This document shows positions 36,190-48,700 of a stretch of DNA of 64,000 bases, piece by piece. Within the stretch, counting starts at the first letter, position 1, and the number at the start of each line of letters is the position of its first letter. The stretch is from Dromiciops gliroides (lineage: Eukaryota > Chordata > Mammalia > Microbiotheria > Microbiotheriidae): assembly GCF_019393635.1 (NCBI RefSeq), contig NC_057867.1, forward strand, positions 2,536,889 through 2,600,888, given 5' to 3'. The notes beneath the pieces were generated by a model. It did no database searches. It was not told the DNA's origin and saw only the letters and a program-made list of their open reading frames with translations. The translations under genes and the position numbers were made by a program.

Positions 36190-37700
36190 TTGTCCCCAAC
36201 TCCTGCCCCATACTGGGGGACTTCAACATACATATTGATATTCCCTCAAACACCCTTACCTCCCAGTTCCTCAACTTATGGATTTCCCATGAACTACCCA
36301 TCCACCCCAGCCCATCTCAGCTACACCAAAGATGGGCATATCCCCGATCTTGACATCACCCACAAATGTTCCATATCTATGTTAATAAACTCTGAAATTC
36401 CCTTATCTGATCATGGTCTGCTGTCATTCTACCTCTCCCTTTGCTTTGCACTCCTGAACCCTGTTCTTTGTACTCATCATGACCTCCAATTCCTCCATTT
36501 CCTCAGTTCTTTCCCAGGTTATCACCCCTGTACTGACCACATTCTCCTCCATTTCCCTCCTTGACCCCTTGGTGAATCAGTTCAACTCTACCCTTTCCTC
36601 CTCTCTCAATGCCTTTCTTCCTCTCTCAATCCCTTTCTTCCTCCCCCAGTCTCACATCCCCAATTGCCTCTTGACCATCTCAATCTGGATGTCCTTGAAC
36701 ATCTCAAATTCAACATGTCCAAAACTAAACTCACTATCTTTTTGCCCTCCCCCACTATCTTTTTCCTTTCTTCCAAATGTCCCTGTTACTTTGGAGGACA
36801 CCATCATCGTCCCAATCACCCAGGCTCACGACTGAGGCACCATCTCTGACTCTTCATTCTCTCTCACCCCTCCATATCCAATCAGTTGCCTAGTCCTACT
36901 GGCAATCACCTTTATAATATCTCTTGTATGTTCAGTCTTCTCTCCTCTGCCTCTACCACCCTTCTGGTGCAGGCCCTCATAACCTTGTGCCTGGACTATT
37001 GTAATAGCTGCTGGGGAGTCTCCTGGCCTCCTGAGTCCCCCCCCCATTTTAGTCCATCCTCCTCTCAGCCATCAAAGTGATCTTCCCAAAGCACAGGTCT
37101 GATGACATCATTCCTCCCCTACCCAATAAACTCCAGTGACTCCCTATTGCCTCCAGGATCAGATATCAAATCCTCTTTGGAGCATTCAAATCCCTTCATA
37201 ATCTGGCCCTTTTCTACCTTTCCTGTCTTCTTTCACCTGATCCCCCAAAACACAGACACACATATGCACACGCACACACACACACACGCACACGCACATG
37301 CACACATATACTCATGCACATATTCTTCAATACAGTGACACTGGCCTCTATGTTGTTTCACAAATAAGATACTCCATTCCTAGTTTCCAGGCATTTCTAG
37401 AATGTTCTCCCTCCTCATCTCCACCCCTGGCTTTTCTGGCTTCCTTTAAATCCCTACTAAAATCCCACCTTCTGCAAGAAGCTTTTCCCAGTCTCCCTTA
37501 ATGTTATAATGTGCCTTCCTTCTGTTAGTTATTTCCTATTTCTCCTGTTTGTAGCTTGTTTGTACATAGTTATTGGCTTGTAAGAGTGTGATTGGGAGCT
37601 CCTGGAGAGCAGGAATTGTTTCTTACCTTGCTCTGTATACCAGTGCCTAGTGCAATGCCTAGAATACAGTAAGAACTTAATAAATGCTCATTGAGTGACT
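36190..37700 (+). repeat. Long L2-type LINE fragment
   Basis: Translation of 36190-36300 gives a GDFNIHID block, the conserved endonuclease motif of L2/CR1 elements. Later stretches give VQALITLCLDYCNS (36970 region) and a distal RT end (aagcacaggtctgatgacat, ctccagtgactccctattgc). The element ends in a typical tail (aatgcctagaatacagtaag, then taataaatgctcattgag). Frames are broken. An (ac)n block at 37255-37320 interrupts it. Confidence 0.75.
37255..37320 (+). repeat. (AC)n microsatellite inside the L2 copy
   Basis: acacac/gcacac/tgcaca words over about 65 bases. Confidence 0.88.
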
Positions 37701-38324
37701 GACCGTTAAATAGAAATGCCTTTATTTTCTAGACTTCTAGTTTGTTGACATAGAGTAGAGCCAAGAGTTTGGCGAAGGTGCTCATGCCCTTCTGGTGGCC
37801 AAGATTGAAAGGATGGGGGCCGTGTAATACTATGACTAGATGGATTTCAATCTAGTTGTCATTAAGGCTTTCTGTCAACTTGGGAGGAGGTCTCTAGTGT
37901 ACTTCCCCAGGACTCTCTGCTTGGCCCTATGCTATTTAACATTTTTACCCATGGCTTAGACAAAGGAATAGATGATGTGCTTATCACATTTCCATGTGAC
38001 ACAAAGCTGAGAGGGAGGGATATGTACTGGGAGCCCTGTGGACCTATGGGGCAAAAGGAGAGGTCTAGCCTTGCACTGAGTTCATTTTGATTCCTTGGCA
38101 CTTGTCCAGATGCCTGCTTCACCCTCCCTAAATCCACGTGTGTCCAGTGTCAGATCCCACTGCACTGTGGGTCCTGGCAGATTGGGAGTCTCTGCTTTCC
38201 TCTGGCTAGCCCAGGGCAGGGCAGGGACATCTGGATGCATCTTGGCCAGCTTCCGTCATGGTGGTACTAGGAGAGGAGAGCAGAAGGCCTTGCTGCTGAG
38301 CAGGTTGGTTTTAGAAAGACAAGG

Positions 38325-38640
38325 AATGAGTTGCATGAACTAATGCAAAGTGAAGCAAGCAGAACCAAGAGAATTTTGTACACAACCACAACCTTGTACA
38401 ATGATCAACTGTGAATGGCAGCTACTTTGAGGAACATGATCGTTCAAATCAGCCACAAAGGACCTGCAAAGGAAGACGCTGTCCACCTCCAGAGAAAGAA
38501 CCAGTGTTGGACGGTTCCACATATAGATCTGTGTCAAATTCTGGCCTTCTTTAATGCGGGCTGGGGACAGAGGGAGGGAGACAGCTTGGAACTCCAAATG
38601 TAACAAAAAAAGACATTCTAAAAAATGAAGAGAACAAAAA
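38325..38640 (+). repeat. L1 3' end fragment
   Basis: gagttgcatgaactaatgca, gcaagcagaaccaagagaat and cacctccagagaaagaacca follow the order of marsupial L1 3' ends. Confidence 0.65.
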
Positions 38641-39039
38641 GAAAAGCCCTGCTCCCAGCTGGGTGGGCTCTGCCAGCCTATACCGGCCATCAGGAAAAGC
38701 AGGTTAAGCTTGGCTCTGAGGTAGATCAGAGATCAGTCTTCTGCCTATGGGAAGAGCTGGTGAGGGCAATTAAGGAGGCCAAAGGGCCAAGAATAAACTC
38801 CAACCTCAATCTGTCTCTATCAGGCCAAGCACTAGAGCTGCTTAGGGTCACTTACATAGGCTTAGCTAGGCCCCTGGAGACTGGCAGATGGAGAAAGAAG
38901 CTGCAAGGCAAGGACCAGTGCTAAGGGCTTCTGCTCTCAGACCATGCTCCAAGTAATACCCTCTAGTTGCCCAGCCCCTGACCTGGGAATCTCAGATATT
39001 ACTTGCCCTGAAGAGAAAAGATTCAGGTTCCCCCTCCCC

Positions 39040-39042
39040 CCC

Positions 39043-39080
<38 letters not shown>
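39040..39080 (+). repeat. (CA)n microsatellite
   Basis: A pure ca run of about 38 bases after a C-rich stretch. Confidence 0.95.
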
Positions 39081-39120
39081 TCTTACATGCGAACATCTAT
39101 ATATACAAGCATATACATTT

Positions 39121-39256
39121 GGGGGCAGCTAGGTGGCGCAGTGGATAAAGCACTGGCCCTGGATTTAGGAGGTCCTGAGTTCAAATCTAATCTGAGACAC
39201 TTGATACGTATTGGCTGTGTGACCCTGGTCAAGTCACTTAACCCTCATTGCCCTGC

Positions 39257-39313
<57 letters not shown>
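39121..39313 (+). repeat. WSINE1-like SINE with tail expanded to (AT)n
   Basis: Full head and body. The A tail (39257-39272) passes into about 45 bases of pure at repeat before the second flank. The flanks atatacattt (39111) and atatccattt (39314) enclose SINE and microsatellite together, so the repeat grew from the SINE tail. Confidence 0.92.
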
Positions 39314-39319
<6 letters not shown>

Positions 39320-40144
39320 ATTTGCAAGCATCCTATCCTATCCTTAAAAGAACCCTCCCCTTGCCTCAAACTATGCTCCCATATCTCACCATCCTGTCAC
39401 TTCTAAACTCCTAGGGAAAAAGCCCGAGCCTCCTCCATCCACTGCCTATTCCTTCCCTGATTCCTTGCAATTCAGCTTCCAGCTCTCCCACTCTCAAAGT
39501 GACCTTCTCCAAGGTTACCAAAGATCTTGTCATCACAATGATCCTTTCTCAGCCCACACCCTCTTTGACCTCCTCTAGCTTCTCTCGGTCTTCCCCCTCC
39601 AACTTGTCTGCCCCCTAAGCACGAGTGTCCCCTAAGATTCTGTCTTGAACCCTCTTCTTCAAATTTAGGGCTGCAATCAATCAACAAACTGATTGAAAGC
39701 TTACAAAGCCATCAGTATGTATGCATGCATTCAAACATCCATCCATCCACCTCACTGGGTCTTCACAACACCCCTGGCAGGCAGGGGCTACTGGGACTAT
39801 TAATTTGGTCGGAGATATGAGAAACCGGAGGTCCTAAGAAATTTAACAAGTGCCAGCCACAGGATGTGTGACTCCCAGTGCTTCCCTCTTCTCCAATGCC
39901 AAATGTGCCATCACACATGTCACCTGTGTCACAGCCAGCATGTCCTGCAGATCCCAGAGAAGTGCCACATGCCCTCTCCCACCCAGTCTGAACATGGTGG
40001 AGTCTTCTTAATATGCATGGACAGGAAAAAGGAAGGAGTATGGCCATGGAGCCTCCTAGGACCCTGAAAGAGGCCACTGGGGAGGTGTGGGAAGGGGGGC
40101 TGCCAAAGCCCCACTGTCCCTGTCCACCCCCTGCCACTAGGAGC

Positions 40145-40286
40145 TAATCTCTTAGCCCATAATCTGCTTTCCCAACGCATTTCCTGTGCTATGGGGGCCA
40201 TGCTCCTTCTATCTGTCCTCCTCCACCCCCACCCCCACCCAGGGCTAATCAGGCAGAGCCCCCTCCCAAGGGCCTAGGCTATAAAA
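40145..40286 (+). promoter_or_regulatory. ARR3: ARR3 proximal promoter with TATA box and CRX/OTX-type sites
   Basis: A TATA box (tataaaa) lies at 40280-40286. Three TAATC cores, the heart of the CRX/OTX site, lie upstream at 40145-40150, 40160-40165 and 40246-40250. Cone-arrestin genes are known CRX targets with TATA promoters, which fits photoreceptor-limited expression. Use of these sites here is inferred. Confidence 0.7.
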
Positions 40287-40309
40287 GGACTATGGCCAAG
40301 AGCAGTGAA

Positions 40310-40351
40310 AGCAAAGTGGGAGGCTGGCCTGATTTCCATATTTCTCTCCAG
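40310..40351 (+). other. ARR3: ARR3 non-coding exon 1 (predicted)
   Basis: The sequence from about 25-30 bases after the TATA box runs to a plausible donor (ccag|gtaata) at 40351/40352. Human ARR3 also has an untranslated first exon. The 5' edge is approximate. Confidence 0.55.
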
Positions 40352-40814
40352 GTAATATTTCCTGCCCTTCCAGTTCTATCCCATCATCCCTCTGCCCACC
40401 CAGGTCTGACAATGCCACATAGCAGAGGCTGTTTGGGAGGGGGGAGGGTGCTGGGAGGAAATTGCCCCTCCTCCAGCTGAGCCAGATGACACCCAGGCCA
40501 GGTGACCTTGTGTAGCCGTCATGGGCCCCTCAACCATAGCCTGGCATGCCCCTCCATACCCTAACCTCCAGTCCCTGGGACCCAGTGAGCACCACACATG
40601 CTGTTGGGGATGTTTCTAGGCATGAGGGGCTAGAGGGCAGGCATTGGGTTGGGGATTGGGGAGGAAAAGGAATAGCAGTGGTGGGGAGAGGGAAGAGACT
40701 TGAGTCTGAGGGAGGCACCTGGCCCTTACTCCCATTCCCTTTACCACTACTTAGGAACCTGGACCTCCAGCCTCCAATAACTGAGGTCACTTAGGGAAGG
40801 AACATGGTTGGGGG

Positions 40815-40995
40815 GGGGAGCAATGGGTTTTGCAGCAAGAAGAGCTGGGTGTGAGTGTAGACTTCCTCTTACTACTTCTTTGTGACCTTGGACAGGTCAC
40901 TGCCCCTTTCTAGACCTTTGCTTCCTTCCTCGTCTATAAGCCAAACAGGGTGGGGCCACCATCCTCTCAGAGCCCTCCCAGGTTGAAGTCTGTGA
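40815..40995 (+). repeat. MIR-type SINE in ARR3 intron 1
   Basis: gcaagaagagctgggtgtga, then tttgtgaccttggacaggtc, in MIR order. Confidence 0.5.
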
Positions 40996-41469
40996 GCCTA
41001 TGGTCTTACTTCCTCAGTAGCCAAAAGATGCTTGGGGCCTTCCTGAGGAGGCCTGAGAACAGATGGTCTATCCCAGGGACACAAAGATGCACAGGGGCCT
41101 GCCTCCATCCAGCCCAGAGCCTTTGGGTCAGCTGAGCACAGCCTGCCCTAGGTCCGGGTCCTTCTGCCTCTGGTGATCTGCCAGTGTCTTCTTTTCCCTT
41201 TGCCCCTCTCTCTCTCTCCCCAGCCCCGGACCCTGAGATCTGGACAGTCTGGCTCTCCAGATTACTTCCTTAGCTTAGTGAAACAAGCCCCAAGCCCCCA
41301 AGATTCTGCGCCGTTCTAGCCTTTACTCCCCTCTCCAGTCCTAACCAACTTGAGAGCTCACATTAGGAAACTCCAGCTCATTAGGACAGTCATTCTCCAA
41401 ATAGACAGAGAGAAAGCAAGCCAATTCAAGAAAAATATATGCATATATATTTTTTTTCCTGAATGGAAT

Positions 41470-41565
41470 ATTCCATTGTGTGTATACATATACACATGCA
41501 TATATACATATTTATATACATATTCCTTGTATTATGTATGTATACATATTTATATACCGATATAA
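41470..41565 (+). repeat. Imperfect (TA/CA)n-rich stretch
   Basis: tatacatatacacatgcata-type words over about 95 bases in ARR3 intron 1. Confidence 0.75.
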
Positions 41566-41967
41566 AAGAGGACATGGAAAGTTGAGGCAAAGTGTGTATG
41601 AAGAAGGGCCTGTGACAGTGGGGGAGGAAGAAAAGGGGGTTTACAGAGCAAAAAAAACCACTCTCTTGGGGTGCCGGGTAGCTACTTTGCTATTACTCTT
41701 CTATCATCCCCCCAGCACTGAGAATCCTGCCGGGGGGGGGGTGTCAGGAGCTGGCCCGGGGAGAGGTGCCAGGGAGCCAACTGCTTGAGGCCTCCTGTCT
41801 CTGAGGGTCATGGGTGTTGGTGCTTGAAGGGGTCTTGGAGGTGCTGTCATTCAACTCCTTCATTTTCTAGCTCAGGAAACAGAGAGGAGTGATTTGTCCA
41901 AGGTCACACAGGTGGCCACAGATAACAAGCTCCAGTTCTTCCCCAGAAGTGCCCCCAGACTGAGCCC

Positions 41968-42661
41968 ATGGCCACCAGCTCCAAGTAAGACACCCTTACA
42001 CTCCCACCCCATGCTCCATACTCCCGAGTCATCAATATCCCCCAAACAATGTTTGATGTGAGTGAGCCTGTTCACTCTCATCCCCTGCCTTGCCCTCTCA
42101 TTCTCAGGTATATTCCCACTACCATCTCCCCCTAATTCCAGCAGCAACTGTTTCTTCCACACAAACCCTGACCCTTCCTGTTTCCTATTTTCTAGGGTGT
42201 TTAAGAAGACCTGCTCCAACGGGAAGGTGAGAGACCCAAGGCCAACTGGAGGGAAGTCAATGTACATCACTGAGAGAACTCAAGGAGGTTTGGGTAGAGG
42301 GGTCATTGTGTGTGGGGAGATCAACACAGAGGTGATTTGGAGAATTATATGAGGGTCTTTTCCTCTAACAGCTTTCCATCTACCTGGGAAAACGGGACTT
42401 TGTGGACCACATAGACTCAGTGGAACCCATTGGTCAGTGACCTCCAAATGGCCAGAGACATCAATAGGGTGGAGGGGAGGGATCCTGAAGTAAAGGCCTG
42501 AAAAAAGAAGGAAGCACATGAGGGGGACAGGTGGGTCAACGTGGGGGGGGCATCTCTCCCCAAGCCTTCTCATCCACTTCCACAGATGGTGTTGTCCTGA
42601 TTGACCCTGAGTACTTGAAAGATCGAAAAGGTAATAGTGTGTCTGTGTCTCTGTGTGTGGT

Positions 42662-42754
<93 letters not shown>

Positions 42755-45700
42755 GACACAGAGACACACAGAGAGAGTACACATGTCTCTGAGTATGTCT
42801 TTCTATCCTTGAGTCGGTATCTTTGAAGTTCGGGATGGGGAACCATGTTGTCCTTCCCCAGGTCCTGAAGTCATTAAGTAGAAAGAGAGAATGTTCTGAT
42901 CCCATTGCTGAGACTGAAAGCATAATTTCTCATCCAGTGAGCTGATGTCATTATCCCATTCCAAGCAGAAGAGATCCACCCACTAAAAGAAGAAGAGCTG
43001 GGGGTGGGAGCTACTCCGTGTCCCAGAGCTATCAAAGACTCTTGAGATGAGGAATGCCTAAAAGAGCCTCTGGTCCAGCCCCCTCACTTCACAGATGAGA
43101 AAATGAACACCTGAGCTCAAAGACTCAGAGCTCACTACCAAGGACTGCAATTAGGGGGTTTTCCTCGAGGGTTTTTTGGTTGAGTTTTTACTTCCTATAT
43201 AAGCTCTCCTAAGACCCAACTGAACTTGATTTGGAAAATAATTCATGAGTTGAAAGTTGGTTTTAAATGAAACTTTTAGCCTTGGTGAGACTAGGCGGCC
43301 CAAGTCTCTCCAGGAGGCCAGAGAGAGTATGGAGCACCCTGGGGTCAGGAGCCTGGGCTTCTGACCTTCTGCTATGCCCTTGCCAGCCCTCTCTGGGGAA
43401 TGAGGGAATTGCCTTGATGGCCTCTAACAATCTGAGAGCTAAGGCTAAGTGACAGCTTTGATGCATCGAATGCACTTGGAGGCTAAACGAATTTCCAAAG
43501 TTAAAAACTGCAAAGCCTTCAGAATAGTCTCCCCAGAATGAACTTTTCTTTGGAAAATAAACACTAAACAATAAGCATTTCAAAGGATGTCACCTTCTGG
43601 CCAGAGCTCCCAAGCACCCAACCAACATTAGTTCACCTCTTGTTGTGTCCCACTGTCCATGACACCGTTTGGGGTTTTCTTGGCAGAGATACTGAAGTGG
43701 TTTGCCATTTCCTTCTCTGGCTCATTTTACAGATGAGGAAATGGAGGCAAACAGGGTGAAGTGACTTGCCCAGGGTCACACAGCTAGGAAGTGTCAGAGG
43801 CTGGATTTGAACTCAGGTCCTCCTGACTCCAGACCTGGCACTCTATGCACTGCACCACCTCCTGCCCTTGCTTTTCATTTACATCCTGCCTAATTCCTAT
43901 CTACCCTCCAGTCTATTGAAGCTCCCTCCGTCTCCCACCGTCTCGTATGTATGTCTTCCTTTATCCTTCTCCATCACCCTAACCCTAATTTCTCCCTCCC
44001 CCTGCTCTGCCTCTCCTTTTCTATTCCAATTCTGAAAAATCACTAACCCCTCGTTTTCAGTAGAAAGATGAGGCCTAACCAGATCCCTATAACACCAATC
44101 TCACATTGCTCTGGTATGCCAAGGACCTATGATTTGGTTGGTTTGGAAACAGATCCCAACCCATTTATCTATAACTTCAAGTGATAGCGCATTAGCTAAA
44201 GCTCAGAGAGATTAGGTGACTCGCCAGTGGGGACACAGGACACGAACCAATTTAGTTCTACCTCCAAATCCAGCGCTCCACCATGGGCCTTTGGATTCCA
44301 TCCATGGGCCTTTGAAGTTACTCAGGTTCCTGGGCCCAGGCTTGCTCTGGGCCAGGCCAGGCTCCTGTTCAGGGCCAGCTTGCCACCCTCCAGCCCCCAG
44401 TCCTCCATAGCAGGTTTTCGCATCTCCTCCCAGTGTTTGTGGTACTGACTTGTGCCTTCCGCTATGGCCGGGATGATCTGGATGTGATCGGTCTAACGTT
44501 CCGCAAAGACCTCTATGTACAGGCTCTGCAAGTGTTCCCCAAAGAGCCCACTCAGGCACCACTGGCCCTCACAACCCTTCAAGAAGGCCTGCTGCACAAG
44601 CTCGGAGACAATGCCCAGCCTTTCACTTTCCAGGTGAGCCTGAAGCCCTGGAGGCCAGAACTGGGCATGGGGGGGGGGGGACACTGAGCACAGAGGGAGG
44701 GCAGGCTGAGGTGGGGAGGCAGGGACAGAGGAAAGGCCCTGGTCCTTCCATTTGCTGACCTCCTTCTGACATCCCCTCCTTGTGATAGCTGCCCACCAAT
44801 CTACCCTGTTCAGTGACTCTGCAGCCTGGGCCCGAGGATGCTGGAAAGGTGAGACCCTGCTTCCCCAGGGGAACAGGCCAGTGGGACAGTAGGAGAAAAC
44901 AAGAGGGACTGATGCAGGGAGTTGGGGGAACCAACCCAAGGAAGCTGAGGGTACCTGGTACATTGTCCCTGTGGCCCATGAAAGGAGGGGAGAGCCTCAT
45001 GCTGGGGACAGATGTGTTTGTTCTCCTTCCCCATCCCCTGCAGGCCTGTGGAGTGGACTATGAAGTGAAATGTTTCTATGCTGAGAATTTAGAAGAGAAA
45101 ATCCACAAGAGGTACTGGCTCAGAGGACCCTAGCCTTAGAGTTGGAGGGACCCTTCGACGTCATCTAGGCCAATCCCTCACCTTTTACAGAGGGATAAAC
45201 TGAGGCCCAGGGAGTAGAAGACATTTGCCCAAGGCAACACAGACAGTAAATGTCAGCTCATTCACTCCTCTCCCTCCCCACCCCCAACACTTACCCAGGA
45301 AACAGGCCTACCTCCCCTGACCCTTGGCCTCTCCTTCCCCATGGCCCTTGGCCTCCCCTGCCTCATGGCCTTCCCTTCCCCATGGCCTCACCTATACCTA
45401 CATCCCTGCTCCTCCTCTTTTGACTGTCCTGCTTTCCTCTGGAGGTTTAGACTGGGGGCTATGTTACAAGACAATAAAAGGGCCAGAGGAGCCCTATCTG
45501 TACAGGTTGGCAGGGGCTAGGGAACAATGGCTCACTGACAGAATTCGCTCTCCCCCAGGAACTCTGTACGTCTGATCATTCGGAAGGTGCAATTTGCCCC
45601 CCTGGACCTAGGCCCCGGGCCCCGGGCCGAGACTACCCGGCACTTCCTTCTGTCTGACCACCCCCTGAAGCTAGAAGCTTGGATGGACAAGGAGGTCTGT

Positions 45701-48700
45701 GGGCCCTGGGAGAAGGGAGCAGGGCTTCCCAGGCTTCCCCACCTGCCTGCTGATGGACTTCCCTGATCCCCACTGCAGGTTCACTACCACGGGGAAGCCA
45801 TCTCCATCCATGTTGCCGTCAACAATGGCAGCAACAAGCTCATCAGGAAGATCAAGGTGGCAGGTGAGCTTTGCTCATGGGCGTCCTTGGGCAGGGCGCA
45901 GGCCCTGGGTAGGAGACGGTGCTTTTATCCTTCTGTTCTATTCCCGGTCGTGGTGGCGACACACAGTGGAACAGATTGTCAATGTCATCCTCTACTCTGG
46001 GGACAAGTACACCAAGACTGTGTTTGCTGCAGAATTTGGGTGAGGACCTCCGCTATGGACAGGGGACCACCGTGGGGGGAGGAGAAGAGTCAGGAAGGGG
46101 CCTAAGAAAAACTGGACCTTGCGGGTAAGCAAGTGAAGGGAAGGCCCCAGAAAGCAAAGGAAGATCTCAGGATTGGAGATGTGGAGGAGTAAGGGACTGA
46201 AGAGGGCATCTAATCCAAGGCCCTCATTTTGACAGATGTCCTGACCCTCTGAGGGGAGAGGGGGAGGTAGAGGCAGAGGCAGAGGCAGAGGCAGAGGCAG
46301 AGGCAGAGGGGGCTCTCCCCTTGGGCTCATTGCTCCCACCTCTTAACTCAGACTTGACAACTGTCAGGGTCATCCAGGAGTCTTCTGGAATCCTCCAAGA
46401 TTAGAATCAAATCTTACATTTCTATTGGGGGAGGAGGACATTCAGTGTAAGGGAAGAGGCATGTTCTGGGAGTCAGAAAAGATCTAGGTTTTCTTACCCC
46501 TCTACCACATGCCAATGGTGTGATCTTGGGCAAGTCACTGCTCTCCTCTAAGCCTCAGCTTCTACATATGTAAAATGGGCCTGGTCGAGTCACTTCACCC
46601 TGTTTGCCTCAGTTTCCTCATCTGTAAAATGGGCTGGAGAAGGAAATGATAAACCAATATCTTTGCCAAGAAAACTCCAGATGGGATCACGAAGAGTTAG
46701 ACATGACTTCCAGCAATCATATAGACAGTCTTTCTCATTTGAACCTCCCAACAAAGTACAGAAAAGGAAACTGAGGCCCAGAAAGGAGAGTCCAGGAGTG
46801 TCTGGGGCCTTTCCCAACCCACCCGGTGACTGGAATTATCCTCTCATCCACGGTCCTTTTTGCCCTCCTCCAACAGAGAGACCATAGCTGCCAATTCCAC
46901 CTTCTCCAAGAGCTTCCCAGCGACTCCAAGCCTGGCTGCCAACCGCCAGAAACAGGGTCTGGCCTTGGATGGCAAACTTAAGCATGAAGACACCAATCTG
47001 GCCTCTAGCACCATGTGAGAATGGCCCTGCTCCCTCACAGTCTCAACACTGACACCCAATGCACCACTCATCCACACACAGAACAAAATGGACGACAGCC
47101 TCCCTACTCCTGCGGGCCAGTAGCAGCCAATACCAACCCCCAGGGGGCACCCAACAGACCTGGGGCCATCAGAGGGCACCAGGGAAGAGGAGGAAAGAGG
47201 GGGAAGAGTAGAAGAGGGAAGAAGGATGGAAGGAAGGGGATGAATGGAGAAAAAGAAAGCAAAAAAAGCAAAGGGACAGAAGTGGGATGGAGTACCATGA
47301 CACAGGTAGCAGCAGCCCCTGGAAGGGTCCAAGCCAAGCTGCTGTGACATCCTACTTGACCACAGGGTGCCCTAGTCCTCCAACTCCACTCCCAAGGTAG
47401 ATGGTATGCTGTCTCTTCCCTCATTCATGAGTCCACCCTTTCCCCAGTCAATTAGTCAGTCAGTGAGAATCTGAGGGCTCTGCAAAGACCTTGCACAGAG
47501 TACATAAGAAAGAAGCATTTGCTCAGTTGAATTTGAATCTTCTAGAATGTCAGAAGGCAAAGGATCTGAACATCTGGAGGAGACCTCAGAGAACATCTAG
47601 TTCAACCCTGGCATTTATTTGTTTGTTTGTTTTTTGTGGGGAAATGAAGGTTAAGTGACTTGCCCAGGGTCACACAGCTAGTAAGTGTCAAGTGTCTGAG
47701 GCTGGATTTGAACTCAGGTCCTCCTGAATCCAGGGCCGGTGCTTTATCCACGCAGCACCACCTAGCTGCCCCTGTGCCACCTAGCTGCCCCTCAACCCTG
47801 TCATTTCACAGATAATGAAATTGAGACTCAGAGAGGGAAAGTAACTTGCCTAATGTCACATAGCTGTCTGTGTCTCCTTCAGTACTGACTTAAGGACTCT
47901 GTCCTGTGATATTAGATGGAAGGAGATACAGTGAAGTTCTGCCCTCAGCTAGATTGGAACGGACCCATTTCCCAAGCAAGTTGAGGAATAGTCACATGAC
48001 AGAGTGGGCCCTTTCCAAATACCTGGTTCAGCTCTGCTCCTTATTAGCTGTTTTCCCTTCAGCAGGTCCCTGGCCATCTCTGGCCCTCTGGAAAATGAGG
48101 CAGTGAACCTGGCTGCCTTCCCAAGTCACTTCCAGCTCTGCCATCTAGAATAGGGGGCCAGACTGGGGAGGGCCTTGAATGTTGGGTAGAAGAGCTTGGA
48201 CTTGAGCCTAGGAGAGACACTAGGCCTCCTAGTGTGCTGGAAAGCACACTGGCTCTGCATTCAAGAGGACTTGAGTTTGAATCCTGCCTGGGACACATTT
48301 TCTGCTTGTGTGATCTTGAGCACCTGAGGTCAGTGAGGGTCCTTCCATGTCTCCATCTCAGTAAAGCACGCAGTTACAAAGACCTGGAGGAGGGCAACAA
48401 CAGTCAGAATGGAAAGAGATGAGTTTTTTGTTGTTGTTTTTTGCGGGGCAATAGGGGTTAAGTGACTTGACTTGCCCAGGGTCACACAGCTAGTAAGCGT
48501 CAAGTGTCTGAGGCCAGATTTGAACTCAGGTCCTCCTGAATCCAGGGCCGGTGCTTTATCCACTGTGCTACCTAGCTGCCCCCGAAAGAGATGTTTTAAA
48601 GGAAAAAACACTGGGATTTGGTGACCAATGAATGCAATTACTCTCCCCTCAAAAACCACAAAACCACTTCTTCTCAGCCTTCAGCCTGGCACAGACAAAG

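Larger units (their letters stand above)
31102..40144. other. Intergenic region between divergent P2RY4 and ARR3
   Basis: No exon recognised. The first several hundred bases must hold the P2RY4 promoter, but I see no clear TATA box. A MIR piece lies at about 31715-31840. 33050-34260 is largely unique-looking. The rest is SINE, L1, L2 and CA-rich sequence, listed separately. Confidence 0.55.
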
